NCBI RefSeq assembly: GCF_000147355.1
Contig: NC_014506.1
Span: 1,116,001-1,180,000 of the forward strand
Origin: Sulfurimonas autotrophica DSM 16294
Lineage (GTDB): Bacteria; Campylobacterota; Campylobacteria; Campylobacterales; Sulfurimonadaceae
Length of the DNA: 64,000 nt
Reading direction: 5' to 3'
Within the stretch, counting starts at the first letter, position 1. Each line of letters begins with the position of its first letter. The position numbers and the translations under genes were made by a program. Shown here piece by piece: positions 17,727 through 26,889 of the stretch. The notes under the pieces were generated by a model. That model ran no database searches and was not told the origin of the DNA. It saw only the letters and a program-made list of their open reading frames with translations.

Positions 17727-18377
17727 GCGGATATCTTTTAATCTTTTTCTGAGAGTTTTTGAATGAGGTAAATACGCTTCAACCAGTTCGTGAAAACGTT
17801 TTGAATGGTTCATATGTACAAGATGTGCAAGCTCGTGAACTACTACATAATCAACAAGTTCTTTTTGGACTTTCATCAGCTGCGTATTAAGCGTGATTTC
17901 TTTTGAAGAGCTACAACTCCCCCACCTGCTTTTCATCTTTCTAAATTTTAAAACCTTATAATCCAAATTCATTATATTTGCAAAGTATTGTACTCTTTGA
18001 GGCAGATATTCATGAGAAATATATTTATAAAAATCATCATAAGCAGACAACACTCTCTTTGGCTCACTAGTACGCAGACGATGGAGTTTAGCCCGCAGAT
18101 ACTCCGCCTCATTACTGTCTATACTATAAATTTCACCAAATATCATTACTTCATCTTCCAAATTCACCTGTAGTTGCTGATTGAGAAAATTTTTATGAAG
18201 CTGTTTTCTAATCCACAGCTCTTTTTCATGAAAAAAATCCACTGCGTAGCGTTCTTGCTTATATGGTGTTTTTATAACTATGCTTGAGTCATGATTTACT
18301 TTAATATAACTGTGTTTGAGTTTTGGAGCATACACTAACTCTGCACTTAACTCTTTACATGTAATGGTTTTATTCAT
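17715..18377 (-). CDS. YgjP-like metallopeptidase-domain protein (DUF45/M48)
   Basis: This 220-residue protein contains [21 protein letters not shown], an HExxH-like zinc site written HELAH with a third ligand downstream. It also has [21 protein letters not shown], the hallmark RWGSC segment of the YgjP/DUF45 family. The predicted role is a cytosolic zinc hydrolase, since relatives have been linked to nucleotide or protein processing. The stop overlaps the putative glycoside hydrolase on the other strand, and the start overlaps queC by eight bases. Confidence 0.85.
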   Translation of the reverse strand: MNKTITCKELSAELVYAPKLKHSYIKVNHDSSIVIKTPYKQERYAVDFFHEKELWIRKQLHKNFLNQQLQVNLEDEVMIFGEIYSIDSNEAEYLRAKLHRLRTSEPKRVLSAYDDFYKYISHEYLPQRVQYFANIMNLDYKVLKFRKMKSRWGSCSSSKEITLNTQLMKVQKELVDYVVVHELAHLVHMNHSKRFHELVEAYLPHSKTLRKRLKDIRLPA

Positions 18378-19053
18378 AAGGAATCGGATCAGTCACACCT
18401 GCTGTTTCAAAGCCGTTTAGGCGAAGTCTGCAGCTGTCACAAATACCGCAGGCTTTCTTTTCATTTTTATAGCAGCTCCAAGTTAATTCCAAAGGAACAT
18501 TCAACTTCAATGCTTCTTGCACGATTTGAGATTTTTTGAGATGCACCAAAGGCATTTTTATTTCTATATTTGTCTCTTCTTTTGTCCCTAGATTAATAGC
18601 ATTTTGCATCGCTTTTATATACTCTTCCCTGCAATCAGGATAACCACTGCTGTCTTCTTCGACTACACCGATACTAATTATCTGGGCACTCTCTTTTTCG
18701 GCTATTGCAGCTGCCATCGATAAAAAAATACCGTTTCTAAAAGGTACATAGGTCACGGGTACACCCTCTTCTATGCCTTGAGTCGGAACTTCTATTGTTT
18801 TATCTGTTAATGCTGAAGCGCCCAGTTGCTTAAAAAAGTCCAAATCCAAAATATATTTTTGCTTTACATGTAAGCTCGCGCATATATTTTCAAAACATTC
18901 AAGTTCTTTTGTTTGCGTTCTTTGGTCATAATTAAAGTGAACTGCTATGATTTCATAACCTTCATTTTGCATCATATAAGCACTTAAAGTAGAGTCCATA
19001 CCCCCACTCATGATACATACGGCTTTTTTATTTGTTTTATTTTCTTTTTTCAT
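18370..19053 (-). CDS. queC: 7-cyano-7-deazaguanine synthase QueC
   Basis: This 227-residue PP-loop ATPase has [15 protein letters not shown] at the N-terminus, [19 protein letters not shown] in the middle, and a C-terminal zinc site [15 protein letters not shown]. QueC converts 7-carboxy-7-deazaguanine to preQ0 for queuosine tRNA modification. The CDS overlaps the YgjP-like gene and is divergent from the small gene at 19146. Confidence 0.93.
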   Translation of the reverse strand: MKKENKTNKKAVCIMSGGMDSTLSAYMMQNEGYEIIAVHFNYDQRTQTKELECFENICASLHVKQKYILDLDFFKQLGASALTDKTIEVPTQGIEEGVPVTYVPFRNGIFLSMAAAIAEKESAQIISIGVVEEDSSGYPDCREEYIKAMQNAINLGTKEETNIEIKMPLVHLKKSQIVQEALKLNVPLELTWSCYKNEKKACGICDSCRLRLNGFETAGVTDPIPYE

Positions 19054-19145
19054 GATAAAATTTTACCATAACTAAATATTTTTTTTAATCTTAACTAAAA
19101 GAATTAAGTTATATACTCTGCAATAAAGATAATAAGGAGATAATC

Positions 19146-19328
19146 ATGGAAGTATCATCTTCAACACAAAGTTCATCCGGTGGCGTAGGACAAGTTGACA
19201 TTCTGAAAAAAGCACAAGATGTTCAGGCTCAGCAAGTACTTAAAGTATTAGAGGATGCACAGGAACAATCACAAGAAATAACTGCACAAAAAACAGGTGT
19301 AGGAAAAAATATAAACATTACAGGTTAA
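19146..19328 (+). CDS. Small YjfB-like protein (putative motility-associated)
   Basis: This 60-residue protein starts behind a strong AAGGAGATAATC ribosome site. The sequence is Ser/Gly/Gln rich with a helical middle (QVDILKKAQDVQAQQVLKVLE) similar to small YjfB-type proteins often found with flagellar regulons. The resemblance is weak because of the short length. A sigma-type promoter is not obvious. It lies alone between queC and ybeY. Confidence 0.5.
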   Translation: MEVSSSTQSSSGGVGQVDILKKAQDVQAQQVLKVLEDAQEQSQEITAQKTGVGKNINITG

Positions 19329-19378
19329 ATTCCTCCTCTTGCTTGGCAGATGATTTCACATCTGCTATAATTCCACTT

Positions 19379-19798
19379 ATGATAGATATTGACAATAAAA
19401 CTTCATTTGAAGTAAACAACACATTACTCCAAAAAATTGCCTCAAGCGTAACAGACAAAGATATTGAACTTGTTGTTACTACAAATGATGAAATACAACA
19501 AATCAACAAAGAATACAGAAATATAGACAAGCCGACTGATGTACTTAGTTTTCCTTATGAAGAGATGCCTATGAGTCCTCTTGGAAGCATTGTTGTGTCA
19601 CAAGATTTAGTTATAGCAAAAGCTAAGGAGCTAGGTCATGCACAAGAAGATGAATTTACACTGCTTTTTATACACGGACTTTTACATCTACTCGGATATG
19701 ATCATGAAATTGACAATGGTCAAATGCGACAAGAAGAAGAGAGACTCATAAATGAATTTAACCTTCCCAAGAGTTTAATAGTCAGAACGCAAGGATAA
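19379..19798 (+). CDS. ybeY: Endoribonuclease YbeY (16S rRNA maturation)
   Basis: This protein of about 139 residues has the C-terminal zinc motif HGLLHLLGYDHEID (H3xH5xH). It also carries the family stretch YRNIDKPTDVLSFPYEE and GSIVVSQDLVIAKAKELGH. YbeY is a metallo-endoribonuclease that processes the 3' end of 16S rRNA and takes part in ribosome quality control. I prefer the ATG at 19379 (MIDIDN) over an upstream in-frame codon at 19343, since family members begin at this point. The ribosome site is poor. The stop is two bases from the exchanger gene. Confidence 0.9.
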   Translation: MIDIDNKTSFEVNNTLLQKIASSVTDKDIELVVTTNDEIQQINKEYRNIDKPTDVLSFPYEEMPMSPLGSIVVSQDLVIAKAKELGHAQEDEFTLLFIHGLLHLLGYDHEIDNGQMRQEEERLINEFNLPKSLIVRTQG

Positions 19799-19800
19799 TA

Positions 19801-20730
19801 ATGGATTACGTTATATTTATAGCCGCAATGGCTGCTTTGATTTACGGAGCTGATTTTATCATTAAAGAGTCAGAAAGAATCGCTCTTCATTTTAATATTT
19901 CACATTTTGTTATTGGTGCGACTTTGGTGGCTTTTGGCACATCCCTGCCGGAAATGGCAGCTTCAATGGTAGCATCGGCACACGGAAAAAGCGATATGGC
20001 AGTTGCCAATGTTGTTGGTAGTGTCATTTTTAATATTACTTTGGTTTTGGGTGTCGTTTTCATGATAGCAAAATCAATGAACCCAGATAGAGACCTTTTT
20101 TCCAAAGACAGTGCCTGGGTTATAGTGCCTTTGGTTATCTTTTTTATTATGGCACTGGATGGAAAGATCAGCCGCATTGACGGTGCTTTATTCTTACTTA
20201 TGATGGTTTCTTATCTTATATTTTTATTTGGCAGTAACAAAGAAGAGCTGGAAATTGAAATTGACGAAGAGCTGGAAAAAGAAAAGTTTAACTGGTCTAA
20301 AAGTATTGTATTACTTGGAATCGGTTTTGTTTTAACAATTGGCGGAGCAAATTTCGTTGTTGAAAGCGGTACAAATATTGCAAGAAGCTTACATGTAAGC
20401 GAATGGATTATCGGTTTGTTTTTAATATCTTTGGGTACCTCTTTGCCTGAACTCGTAGTATCACTTGTTGCTGTAAAAAAAGGCCATGCGGAGATGAGCA
20501 TAGGAAATATTATAGGCTCAAATGTAGCCAATTTTTCTATGGTTTTAGGCGGTGCAGCGCTTTTAAATCCACTCAGCGTAAACCTTGCAGCTACAAAATT
20601 CGATATGCTCATTTTAGCTGCAGCATCAATCGCATTGCTCTTTGTTTTGGCAAACAAACTTTACAATAAAGCCGGTGGTATATTTCTTCTTACGATTTTA
20701 GCTCTTTTTATTCAAAACGCGTTTGTTTAA
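19801..20730 (+). CDS. Calcium/sodium antiporter, CaCA family (YrbG-like)
   Basis: The 309-residue membrane protein has about ten hydrophobic segments and the two inverted alpha repeats of the CaCA family. GATLVAFGTSLPEMAASMVA with NVVGSVIFNITLVLG lies in the first half, and GLFLISLGTSLPELVVSLVA with NIIGSNVANFSMVLGG in the second half. The acidic loop ELEIEIDEELEKEK joins the halves. It exchanges Na+ or H+ for Ca2+ at the inner membrane. It follows ybeY directly. Confidence 0.9.
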   Translation: MDYVIFIAAMAALIYGADFIIKESERIALHFNISHFVIGATLVAFGTSLPEMAASMVASAHGKSDMAVANVVGSVIFNITLVLGVVFMIAKSMNPDRDLFSKDSAWVIVPLVIFFIMALDGKISRIDGALFLLMMVSYLIFLFGSNKEELEIEIDEELEKEKFNWSKSIVLLGIGFVLTIGGANFVVESGTNIARSLHVSEWIIGLFLISLGTSLPELVVSLVAVKKGHAEMSIGNIIGSNVANFSMVLGGAALLNPLSVNLAATKFDMLILAAASIALLFVLANKLYNKAGGIFLLTILALFIQNAFV

Positions 20731-20733
20731 AAG

Positions 20734-22521
20734 CTACTTTTTCTTTATATAACCAAGCTCTAAAAGCTTGTTATATATATCAGAAACGATAGAACCCGCC
20801 GCATGCCCGCCATGCCCGCCATGTTCAACCATAACCGTCACAACATATTGAGGATGCTTATATGGTCCATATGTAGTAAACCATGCATGTGATCTTTTAT
20901 AATAGGAAAGCTCATGCTCCTGCTTTCTTTTTTTAATATCCTGCTTTATCCCGATAACCTGTGCCGTACCTGTTTTACCGGCTAACACGACCTTTGAATG
21001 TAAATAATTAGTGGCAGTTCCATGAGGAGAGTTACATACTTCATACATCGCTTTTTGAATAATAGGAAGTTTTTTCAACTCAATCCCGTTCAGCACATTT
21101 GTATACGTAGTTTTATATTTTTCATTACCAATCATTTGTATAAAATGCGGTGTGGGCAATTTCCCTGTTGCAATAAGCGCCGTTTCTCGAGCAATTTGTA
21201 TGGGAGTTGTAAGAAAATCTCCCTGCCCGATTGCCATATTGGCCGTCTCTCCGATACTCCATATTTTATGGTATTTTCTTAATTTCCACTCACGTGATGG
21301 TACAACTCCTATAAATTCATTTGGTAAATCCACACCTGTTTTTTCTCCAAAACCGTAACGCTTGAGCCCTGCACTCATTTTTCTGTTTCCCAAAACAAGA
21401 CTGCCTTTATAAAAAAAGTCATCACAACTCTCACGTATGGCTTTTGTTATATCTGTATGTCTATGCCCTTTTTTCTTCCAGCATCTAAAAATTCTTCCGC
21501 CTAGTTTTAGATTTGAACGACAATCAACACTCCAATGCTCATTTAAATCTGTACTTATATATAATAATCCTAAAAGAGGTTTAATTGTTGAGCCTGGAGG
21601 GTATAAACCATGCGTCATTTTATTGGTAAAAGGATGGTCAAGGCTTGATGAGAGCTCATCATACATTTTATATGACATCCCTGAGACAAATATATTTAAA
21701 TCATAATTTGGGTAACTTCCTGCTGCTAAAACAGAACCGTCAACATTCATGATGATAATTGCGCCTACTTTACCTTCAAAAAGTTTAGAAATATACTTTT
21801 GCAGTTCCATATCAAGATTGAGTTTTAATTTTCTATCCTCATCGGGACTTTTATAACTTAACTCTTCAACCTCTTGATTGTTCGCATTCACTTTTATCTC
21901 TTTTTCTCCCGGCGTCCCTTGCAAATAAGAGTTATAATATTTTTCAAGACCTGTTTTACCAGTATAGCCTATAAGGTCAAGTAATGGATCTTTGTCTATA
22001 TCTTTTTGATTTGCACGAGAAACATAGCCTATCATATGTGCAGCAATATTTTTGTATGGATAGTATCTTTTTGGTGCAGGAACAATTTTAATATTTTTTC
22101 TTAAATTGAGCATCGAGTAAACAGGCATCATCTTTTCATAAGGTATAAAATGCACAACATCGATAAAATCATGATTATAAAAAGAGTCTTTTTTCTTGTA
22201 ATTTTTAATGATTTTTTCTTTATTCAATAAAGGGAAAGCTTTGAGTAAAAAAGCAATTTCATCATTAAATTCATTCTTATGTTTTTTCAACAGTAAATGA
22301 GGTGCTAGTTCTATCTTAAAACCAAGTTTATTAATTGCTATAGGTCGATTTTTCACATCTACTATTTCACCCCGTACTGGTGCAATCTGCTCATGTTTTA
22401 TGGTGTTTTGCAGTGAAAGCCTTGAATAATAGCTGTTTGACTGAATGGCCAGAAAAAAGACACGCACAATTAATGCCAGCCAGATTGATATAAAAACAAA
22501 AATAATAAATTTTATTTTCAT
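20734..22521 (-). CDS. mrdA: Penicillin-binding protein 2 (peptidoglycan transpeptidase)
   Basis: This 595-residue protein has one N-terminal membrane anchor (IIFVFISIWLALIVRVFFLAI), a PBP dimerisation domain with APVRGEIVDVKNRPIA, and a transpeptidase domain. The active-site motifs are GSTIKP (SxxK), SCD, and AGKTGTAQV (KTG). MrdA cross-links the lateral wall in the elongation machinery. Its start overlaps the small membrane protein at 22518 by four bases. Confidence 0.93.
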   Translation of the reverse strand: MKIKFIIFVFISIWLALIVRVFFLAIQSNSYYSRLSLQNTIKHEQIAPVRGEIVDVKNRPIAINKLGFKIELAPHLLLKKHKNEFNDEIAFLLKAFPLLNKEKIIKNYKKKDSFYNHDFIDVVHFIPYEKMMPVYSMLNLRKNIKIVPAPKRYYPYKNIAAHMIGYVSRANQKDIDKDPLLDLIGYTGKTGLEKYYNSYLQGTPGEKEIKVNANNQEVEELSYKSPDEDRKLKLNLDMELQKYISKLFEGKVGAIIIMNVDGSVLAAGSYPNYDLNIFVSGMSYKMYDELSSSLDHPFTNKMTHGLYPPGSTIKPLLGLLYISTDLNEHWSVDCRSNLKLGGRIFRCWKKKGHRHTDITKAIRESCDDFFYKGSLVLGNRKMSAGLKRYGFGEKTGVDLPNEFIGVVPSREWKLRKYHKIWSIGETANMAIGQGDFLTTPIQIARETALIATGKLPTPHFIQMIGNEKYKTTYTNVLNGIELKKLPIIQKAMYEVCNSPHGTATNYLHSKVVLAGKTGTAQVIGIKQDIKKRKQEHELSYYKRSHAWFTTYGPYKHPQYVVTVMVEHGGHGGHAAGSIVSDIYNKLLELGYIKKK

Positions 22522-22970
22522 AACAGACTCACCAAAAAGAATTCAATTACTATATAGTATATTATATAGTAATTAATACTTGGTTGTGGCAATAAAAAAA
22601 TATTTGACAGCAAAGTTAAAAATAAGAAAAAGCCCAGATAAATAAGTATAACAGTTACAGCACGAATACATGTAGCACAACTAGAGTTTTGAATAATTTT
22701 TGGCATAATAAATTTGTATACTATATAAAAATAGACAACTGAACTTAAAAGGATATAGCCGTAATTTGCTTCAAAAACTACAAGACACAATACAATAAGA
22801 AAAATTGAAACAGTATCATTATTGTCAAGAGCCCTGCTAAAGAGCACATACAATACTGCCAGCAGTGGTGGTAAAAATGGATAAATACTGCCCAGACTGT
22901 CATATAATACAAACAGTATTATATAAAGGAATGGGATTATAGGTTTTTGATGAGAGATACTTCGTTGCAT
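22518..22970 (-). CDS. Small polytopic membrane protein, MreD-like position
   Basis: This 150-residue, very hydrophobic protein has five predicted membrane segments, for example FLYIILFVLYDSLGSIYPF and VILIYLGFFLFLTLLSNIFL. It is coupled to mrdA by an ATGA overlap. Size, topology and position beside PBP2 fit MreD, the rod-shape membrane partner, but the sequence itself shows no decisive motif, so the call is by context. It also overlaps the acetyltransferase gene upstream by 34 bases in another frame. Confidence 0.55.
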   Translation of the reverse strand: MQRSISHQKPIIPFLYIILFVLYDSLGSIYPFLPPLLAVLYVLFSRALDNNDTVSIFLIVLCLVVFEANYGYILLSSVVYFYIVYKFIMPKIIQNSSCATCIRAVTVILIYLGFFLFLTLLSNIFLLPQPSINYYIIYYIVIEFFLVSLL

Positions 22971-23398
22971 ATCGGAAAGTGTTTACATTTAATACAATCA
23001 GCCCAAATTTTATGTTCGGGGAGGGACTCTTTTGGTATTTCTACAAATCCGAGTCTTTCAAAAAAAGACTGCTTGTAGGTTAAACTCAAAACTTTTTGAA
23101 GACCAAGTGTTTTACCCTCATCCAATGCATAACCTACTAATGTTTCTCCTATTTTTTGCCCTCGAAAGCCTTCTTTTACAATGAGTGAACGTATTTCGCC
23201 AAGGTATTTTGTATGTATATGCAGTGCCGTAAAACCAACAAGCTGTGCATCTGAAAAAGCCAAAGTATACGAACGGATATTTGTTGCAATTTCATCTTCA
23301 CTTCTTTCTAAAATAACACCGCTTTGCACTTCAGGCAGCACTAATTCTCTCATTTTTTCAATATCATAGAGTTTTGCTTTTACATAATTAATCTTCAT
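22937..23398 (-). CDS. GNAT acetyltransferase, N-acetylglutamate synthase-like
   Basis: This 153-residue GNAT protein shows EIRSLIVKEGFRGQKIGETLV, the acetyl-CoA pyrophosphate loop (RGQKIG), followed by VLSLTYKQSFFERLGFVEI, characteristic of the short ArgA/NAGS type. The tail holds cysteines (CIKCKHFPICNE). It probably makes N-acetylglutamate for arginine synthesis. The ATG at 23398 lies within the last codons of the yihA gene, so translation is coupled. The longer frame to 23422 would have no ribosome site. Confidence 0.75.
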   Translation of the reverse strand: MKINYVKAKLYDIEKMRELVLPEVQSGVILERSEDEIATNIRSYTLAFSDAQLVGFTALHIHTKYLGEIRSLIVKEGFRGQKIGETLVGYALDEGKTLGLQKVLSLTYKQSFFERLGFVEIPKESLPEHKIWADCIKCKHFPICNEVSLIKNL

Positions 23399-24005
23399 CC
23401 ACGCTCTCTTGTAACATATCATAAACTACTTTGACAATTTTACTAATACCTCTTTTTTTCGCACTTGAGACCATTAAAGCATTAGGGAACTCTTTTCGCA
23501 GTGCATTTTGCTCTTTTTGATTAAGTTTGTCTATCTTTGTAAAAATTTGCAGTATATACTGATTTTCTCTGGCAGTTCTAAAAAGAAAATCACTCACTGA
23601 AGTATCAATCTCAAGATGTGGATGCCTACAGTCTATAAGATGGATAAAAATTTTAATTTCTTCTCTGTTTGAAATATAGTCTGTCAAATTTTTTTCCCAG
23701 TCATGCTTGATAGATTTAGCAACTTTTGCATAACCAAAACCAGGTAAATCTACAAATTTGGCAACAATTTTTTCTGAAGAATCCCTATCTAAGAAAGTAA
23801 CGTCAAAATAGTTTATAAGTTTTGTTTTCCCCGGTGTTGAAGAGACTTTTGCCAGTCCTTTATGGTTTGTCAAGGCATTAAGAAGTGAGCTTTTTCCAAC
23901 ATTTGAGCGTGCCATAAACACTACTTCATTCTGTTCCTCAGATTCTGGTGCTGCACTGACATTCGGAGCCGATGTTATAAACTTTGCATCAACAATGTCT
24001 ATCAT
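23388..24005 (-). CDS. engB: Ribosome biogenesis GTPase YihA/EngB/YsxC
   Basis: This 205-residue GTPase has ARSNVGKSSLLNAL (G1), the G3 DLPGFGYAK, FTKIDK (G4) and a C-terminal VSSAKKRG (G5). It acts in large-subunit ribosome assembly. The start overlaps the lptA stop by four bases, so it is the fourth gene of the hisB-kdsC-lptC-lptA-engB-argA chain. Confidence 0.93.
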   Translation of the reverse strand: MIDIVDAKFITSAPNVSAAPESEEQNEVVFMARSNVGKSSLLNALTNHKGLAKVSSTPGKTKLINYFDVTFLDRDSSEKIVAKFVDLPGFGYAKVAKSIKHDWEKNLTDYISNREEIKIFIHLIDCRHPHLEIDTSVSDFLFRTARENQYILQIFTKIDKLNQKEQNALRKEFPNALMVSSAKKRGISKIVKVVYDMLQESVDED

Positions 24006-24475
24006 TTTTTTTCCTTTTCATCTTTTATATCAAATATCATAATAACAGGCTCTTTTTCAACACCTTTTGCATAGGCCTTACCGTCTATTGCCTGCAAAAT
24101 CACTTCGTCACCGAAAATTTCTTTTTTGTCATCAAGTTGTTTCAGGTGCACATTGCCAAAAAAATGATACTCTTTTTTTAAAGGCAGATAGATGACTTTT
24201 TGAGCAACACCTCTATAGTGTGCTCCTTGCTCTGTCTGTATTTTAAAAGAGGTATCTCCTACCGCTACAAATTTTGTAGGCTTATTTTTTTTATCTGTAT
24301 ACACAGTCACTTTAGAAGCATTTAACTCATCATTGACTTTTTTGATTCTGACATGTCCGGTAAAAATTGAAATACCTTTATTTTGATCTCCCTTAAACTC
24401 ATCAGCTTTAATTTTAAGCTCTTGTGAGAAGAGTGCAGTTTGTAGTAAAAACGTTAGTATTAGCAGGTATTTCAT
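24002..24475 (-). CDS. lptA: LPS transport periplasmic protein LptA
   Basis: This 157-residue protein has a signal peptide (KYLLILTFLLQTALFS) and an OstA-like beta-jellyroll: LKIKADEFKGDQNKGISIF, HVRIKKVNDELNASKVTVY, and repeated beta strands with GDTSFKIQTEQG. LptA bridges LPS transport across the periplasm between LptC and LptD. It directly abuts lptC. The coding order kdsC-lptC-lptA is the standard arrangement. Confidence 0.87.
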   Translation of the reverse strand: MKYLLILTFLLQTALFSQELKIKADEFKGDQNKGISIFTGHVRIKKVNDELNASKVTVYTDKKNKPTKFVAVGDTSFKIQTEQGAHYRGVAQKVIYLPLKKEYHFFGNVHLKQLDDKKEIFGDEVILQAIDGKAYAKGVEKEPVIMIFDIKDEKEKK

Positions 24476-24994
24476 CTATTTTCCCTCTTTTAGTTGATAT
24501 TTGGCAATGACATTTTTAGAGTAAATTTTCTTAGAAATGTTATTGTATTTAATGTAACTTCCAATGACATTATTATCATTCAAGTAAGCAATGTATTTTG
24601 TATTACTTATCACATCTGCTGTTTTTTTGTTGTACGTTGCTTTTTCACTTTTAAAAGTAAGCCCATCTTCCCGTACATAAACAACATGACCGGTTAACTT
24701 CACGATTTCATTTTTATATACACCAAAATCAGAAATCATATTGGCAATATATTTTTTTGAATTATCGGTATAGTCCATATCTTTGATTGTGTATCTGTCG
24801 GCATATCTTGTACCTTTACTGCCAAGCAGTATTGTAGTCAAACCTTCAGGGTTGAGCTCATACATAGTAAAATCACTCAACTCAAACAAAGGAACATCTT
24901 TAAAGTGCTGTTTTTTTATGTCCATTGGCTTAAACATAAAAAATATTACCAATAAAATGCTGATAACAAAAGTTAAAAATATATTGATGTTAAT
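24476..24994 (-). CDS. lptC: LPS export protein LptC, probable ATT start codon
   Basis: The frame encodes one N-terminal membrane helix (INIFLTFVISILLVIFFMF) followed by a periplasmic LptC domain (SDFTMYELNPEGLTTIL, then IANMISDFGVYKNEIV). No ATG, GTG or TTG exists between the in-frame stop at 24998-25000 and the TTG at 24952, and that TTG would remove half of the membrane helix. A perfect AAGGAG (25001-25006) lies six bases before an ATT at 24992-24994. I therefore place the start at this rare AUU codon. The start lies 10 bases after kdsC, whose stop TAA runs into the AAGGAG. Confidence 0.75.
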   Translation of the reverse strand: MNINIFLTFVISILLVIFFMFKPMDIKKQHFKDVPLFELSDFTMYELNPEGLTTILLGSKGTRYADRYTIKDMDYTDNSKKYIANMISDFGVYKNEIVKLTGHVVYVREDGLTFKSEKATYNKKTADVISNTKYIAYLNDNNVIGSYIKYNNISKKIYSKNVIAKYQLKEGK

Positions 24995-25004
24995 AACCTA
25001 CTCC

Positions 25005-25499
25005 TTACAGCCATACAGATAAAAATTCTTCTTTTTGATCATTTTCTTCGACCAAAATATCTATCATCTCTCTTACCGCGCCGTTGCCGCCACTCTTAGA
25101 GAGTACGGTATTGACAAGTTTCTTAATTTCATTATGCCCGTCACTCGGTGTAAAACTTCTACCGGCAAGAGAAAGCATATTGTAATCATTCAAATCATCC
25201 CCTATCACAGCAACCTCATAAAATTTTAGACCAAGTGACTCGACAATTTCTTTTATAACCCTGTATTTATCTCGTATACCTTGGTGCAGATGTTGTACAC
25301 CCAGTTCTTTGGCTCTTTTTTCAACTATAGGAGAATTTCTTCCTGTAATGATGGCTACATGGTTTCCTGTTTTTATCCAGGTTGTTATGCCTAACCCGTC
25401 TTTTACGCTAAAATTTTTACTTTCAAATCCGTCTGCTGAGTATATAAGTTTACCATCAGTTAAACAACCATCAACATCCAAAACTATAAGTTTAATCAT
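25005..25499 (-). CDS. kdsC: 3-deoxy-D-manno-octulosonate 8-phosphate phosphatase KdsC
   Basis: This 164-residue HAD-superfamily protein has LIVLDVDGCLTDGKLIYS (motif I DxDG), IITGRNSPIVEKRAKELG (motif II), and VIGDDLNDYNML (motif IV GDDxND). It releases Kdo from Kdo-8-phosphate for lipid A/LPS synthesis. It overlaps hisB by four bases, and its stop feeds the lptC ribosome site (TAAGGAG). Confidence 0.92.
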   Translation of the reverse strand: MIKLIVLDVDGCLTDGKLIYSADGFESKNFSVKDGLGITTWIKTGNHVAIITGRNSPIVEKRAKELGVQHLHQGIRDKYRVIKEIVESLGLKFYEVAVIGDDLNDYNMLSLAGRSFTPSDGHNEIKKLVNTVLSKSGGNGAVREMIDILVEENDQKEEFLSVWL

Positions 25500-26068
25500 A
25501 AAACATCTTTTGTGCTTGGTATGCCGACTCTTTCATTCTTTGCAGTTGCACGTCTTATGGCAACGGCAACTGATTTAAACGCTGCTTCGATGATGTGATG
25601 CTTATTTTTACCGCGACATTCTATAATGTGCATGCTGATTCGCGCATTGAGCGCAAAGGCACGAAAAAACTCTTCGACAAGTTCAGTGTCAAACTGCCCT
25701 ACTTTTCCGCTGACATTAAGCTCATACACCAAAAAAGGACGATTACTTAGGTCCAAATCACAAGAGACACATGCTTCATCCATAACAATATTTGCACTCC
25801 CGAAACGTTCCATATTTTTTACAGGGTAAATCGCCTGTGCAAGCAGCGAACCCAGAACAATTCCGACATCTTCAACGCTGTGGTGATCATCAATATGTGT
25901 ATCACCTTTACATGTAATATCCAAATCAATTAAAGAGTGCTTGGAAAAACTCTCGAGCATATGGTCTAAAAAGCCGACACCTGTGTCTATATTGCTTTTA
26001 CCAGTACCGTTTATATCGAGTGCCACTGTAATATCTGTCTCTTTGGTTGTTCTTGTTTTTGTAATCAT
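25496..26068 (-). CDS. hisB: Imidazoleglycerol-phosphate dehydratase
   Basis: The 190-residue protein shows the paired metal-binding histidine motifs DHHSVED and HIIEAAFKSVAVAIRRA, and TGVGFLDHMLESFSKHS near the start. It is the monofunctional dehydratase of histidine synthesis (no phosphatase domain). The ATG at 26068 has AGAGG upstream. An in-frame TTG at 26074 would overlap the rlpA stop. It heads the kdsC-lptC-lptA group of the operon. Confidence 0.93.
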   Translation of the reverse strand: MITKTRTTKETDITVALDINGTGKSNIDTGVGFLDHMLESFSKHSLIDLDITCKGDTHIDDHHSVEDVGIVLGSLLAQAIYPVKNMERFGSANIVMDEACVSCDLDLSNRPFLVYELNVSGKVGQFDTELVEEFFRAFALNARISMHIIECRGKNKHHIIEAAFKSVAVAIRRATAKNERVGIPSTKDVL

Positions 26069-26070
26069 TT

Positions 26071-26889
26071 TCAATCCTCTCTCACTATGAATGCACCTTT
26101 AAATATGCCGTTTGCTTTATAATCTCTTGCTTCCAGTTCACTTTTGAAGCCTTTAAGCCAGACTTTAAACATTCTGCCGTTTGCACCTTGCATATCTTTA
26201 ATGACTGTTGTGTATCCGTCTGTATTATTGTATTTTTCTTGTGTCTTTATTGCACCGCTAATATTTGAAAAAGATGCAATTTGCAGTGCAAACCCACTCA
26301 AAGCGACACTCTTTGGTGATTTTTTCAACTGCCGTGTACTGGGAATTTTACTTTTACCTTTTCCTGTAAAACCAAGTACTTCTAAGGTTACAGGAGCAGT
26401 TCCTGTACCTATCATGTTGATTTTTGATGCTGCAGCTTTTGAGAGATCTATAATTCTTGTAGAGACGAAAGGGCCTCTGTCATTAATGCGTACAACCGTA
26501 CTTTTTCCGTTTCTTCTGTTTATAACTTTAACGATTGTATTCATCGGCAGTGTTTTATGTGCAGCTGTCATATCCCACATGTTGTATCTTTCACCGTTAG
26601 ATGTAAACTTTCCATGAAAATTAGGACCGTACCAGCTTGCATTTCCTCGAAACCTGTCGCCGACACTGACAACTGTCGGATAGTAACGTTTACCATGCAC
26701 TACATAAGGACGCATCGTCGGATGTGAATATTTTTTTTTGTCATATGTCGACCTGTACACACTTTTGTCATCACTGTAATAGGTCGGTTCAGAATATTTG
26801 TAATGTCTGTAGCCGCTGTAACCTCTCGTACTACACCCACTCATAAATAAAACAGCGCCGATTACTAAAAAAAGAAATAATTTATTCAT
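26071..26889 (-). CDS. rlpA: RlpA-like septal lytic transglycosylase with SPOR domain, lipoprotein
   Basis: This 272-residue lipoprotein has a signal ending LFMSGC. A double-psi beta-barrel spans about residues 80-180 (GNASWYGPNFHGKFTSNGE, TAAHKTLPMNTIVKV, RINDRGPF, IIDLSKAAASKI) with the catalytic-type aspartate and histidine. The last 80 residues (ALQIASFSNISGAIKTQEKY) form a SPOR domain that binds denuded septal glycan. It overlaps the preceding lytic transglycosylase gene by eight bases. Confidence 0.92.
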   Translation of the reverse strand: MNKLFLFLVIGAVLFMSGCSTRGYSGYRHYKYSEPTYYSDDKSVYRSTYDKKKYSHPTMRPYVVHGKRYYPTVVSVGDRFRGNASWYGPNFHGKFTSNGERYNMWDMTAAHKTLPMNTIVKVINRRNGKSTVVRINDRGPFVSTRIIDLSKAAASKINMIGTGTAPVTLEVLGFTGKGKSKIPSTRQLKKSPKSVALSGFALQIASFSNISGAIKTQEKYNNTDGYTTVIKDMQGANGRMFKVWLKGFKSELEARDYKANGIFKGAFIVRED

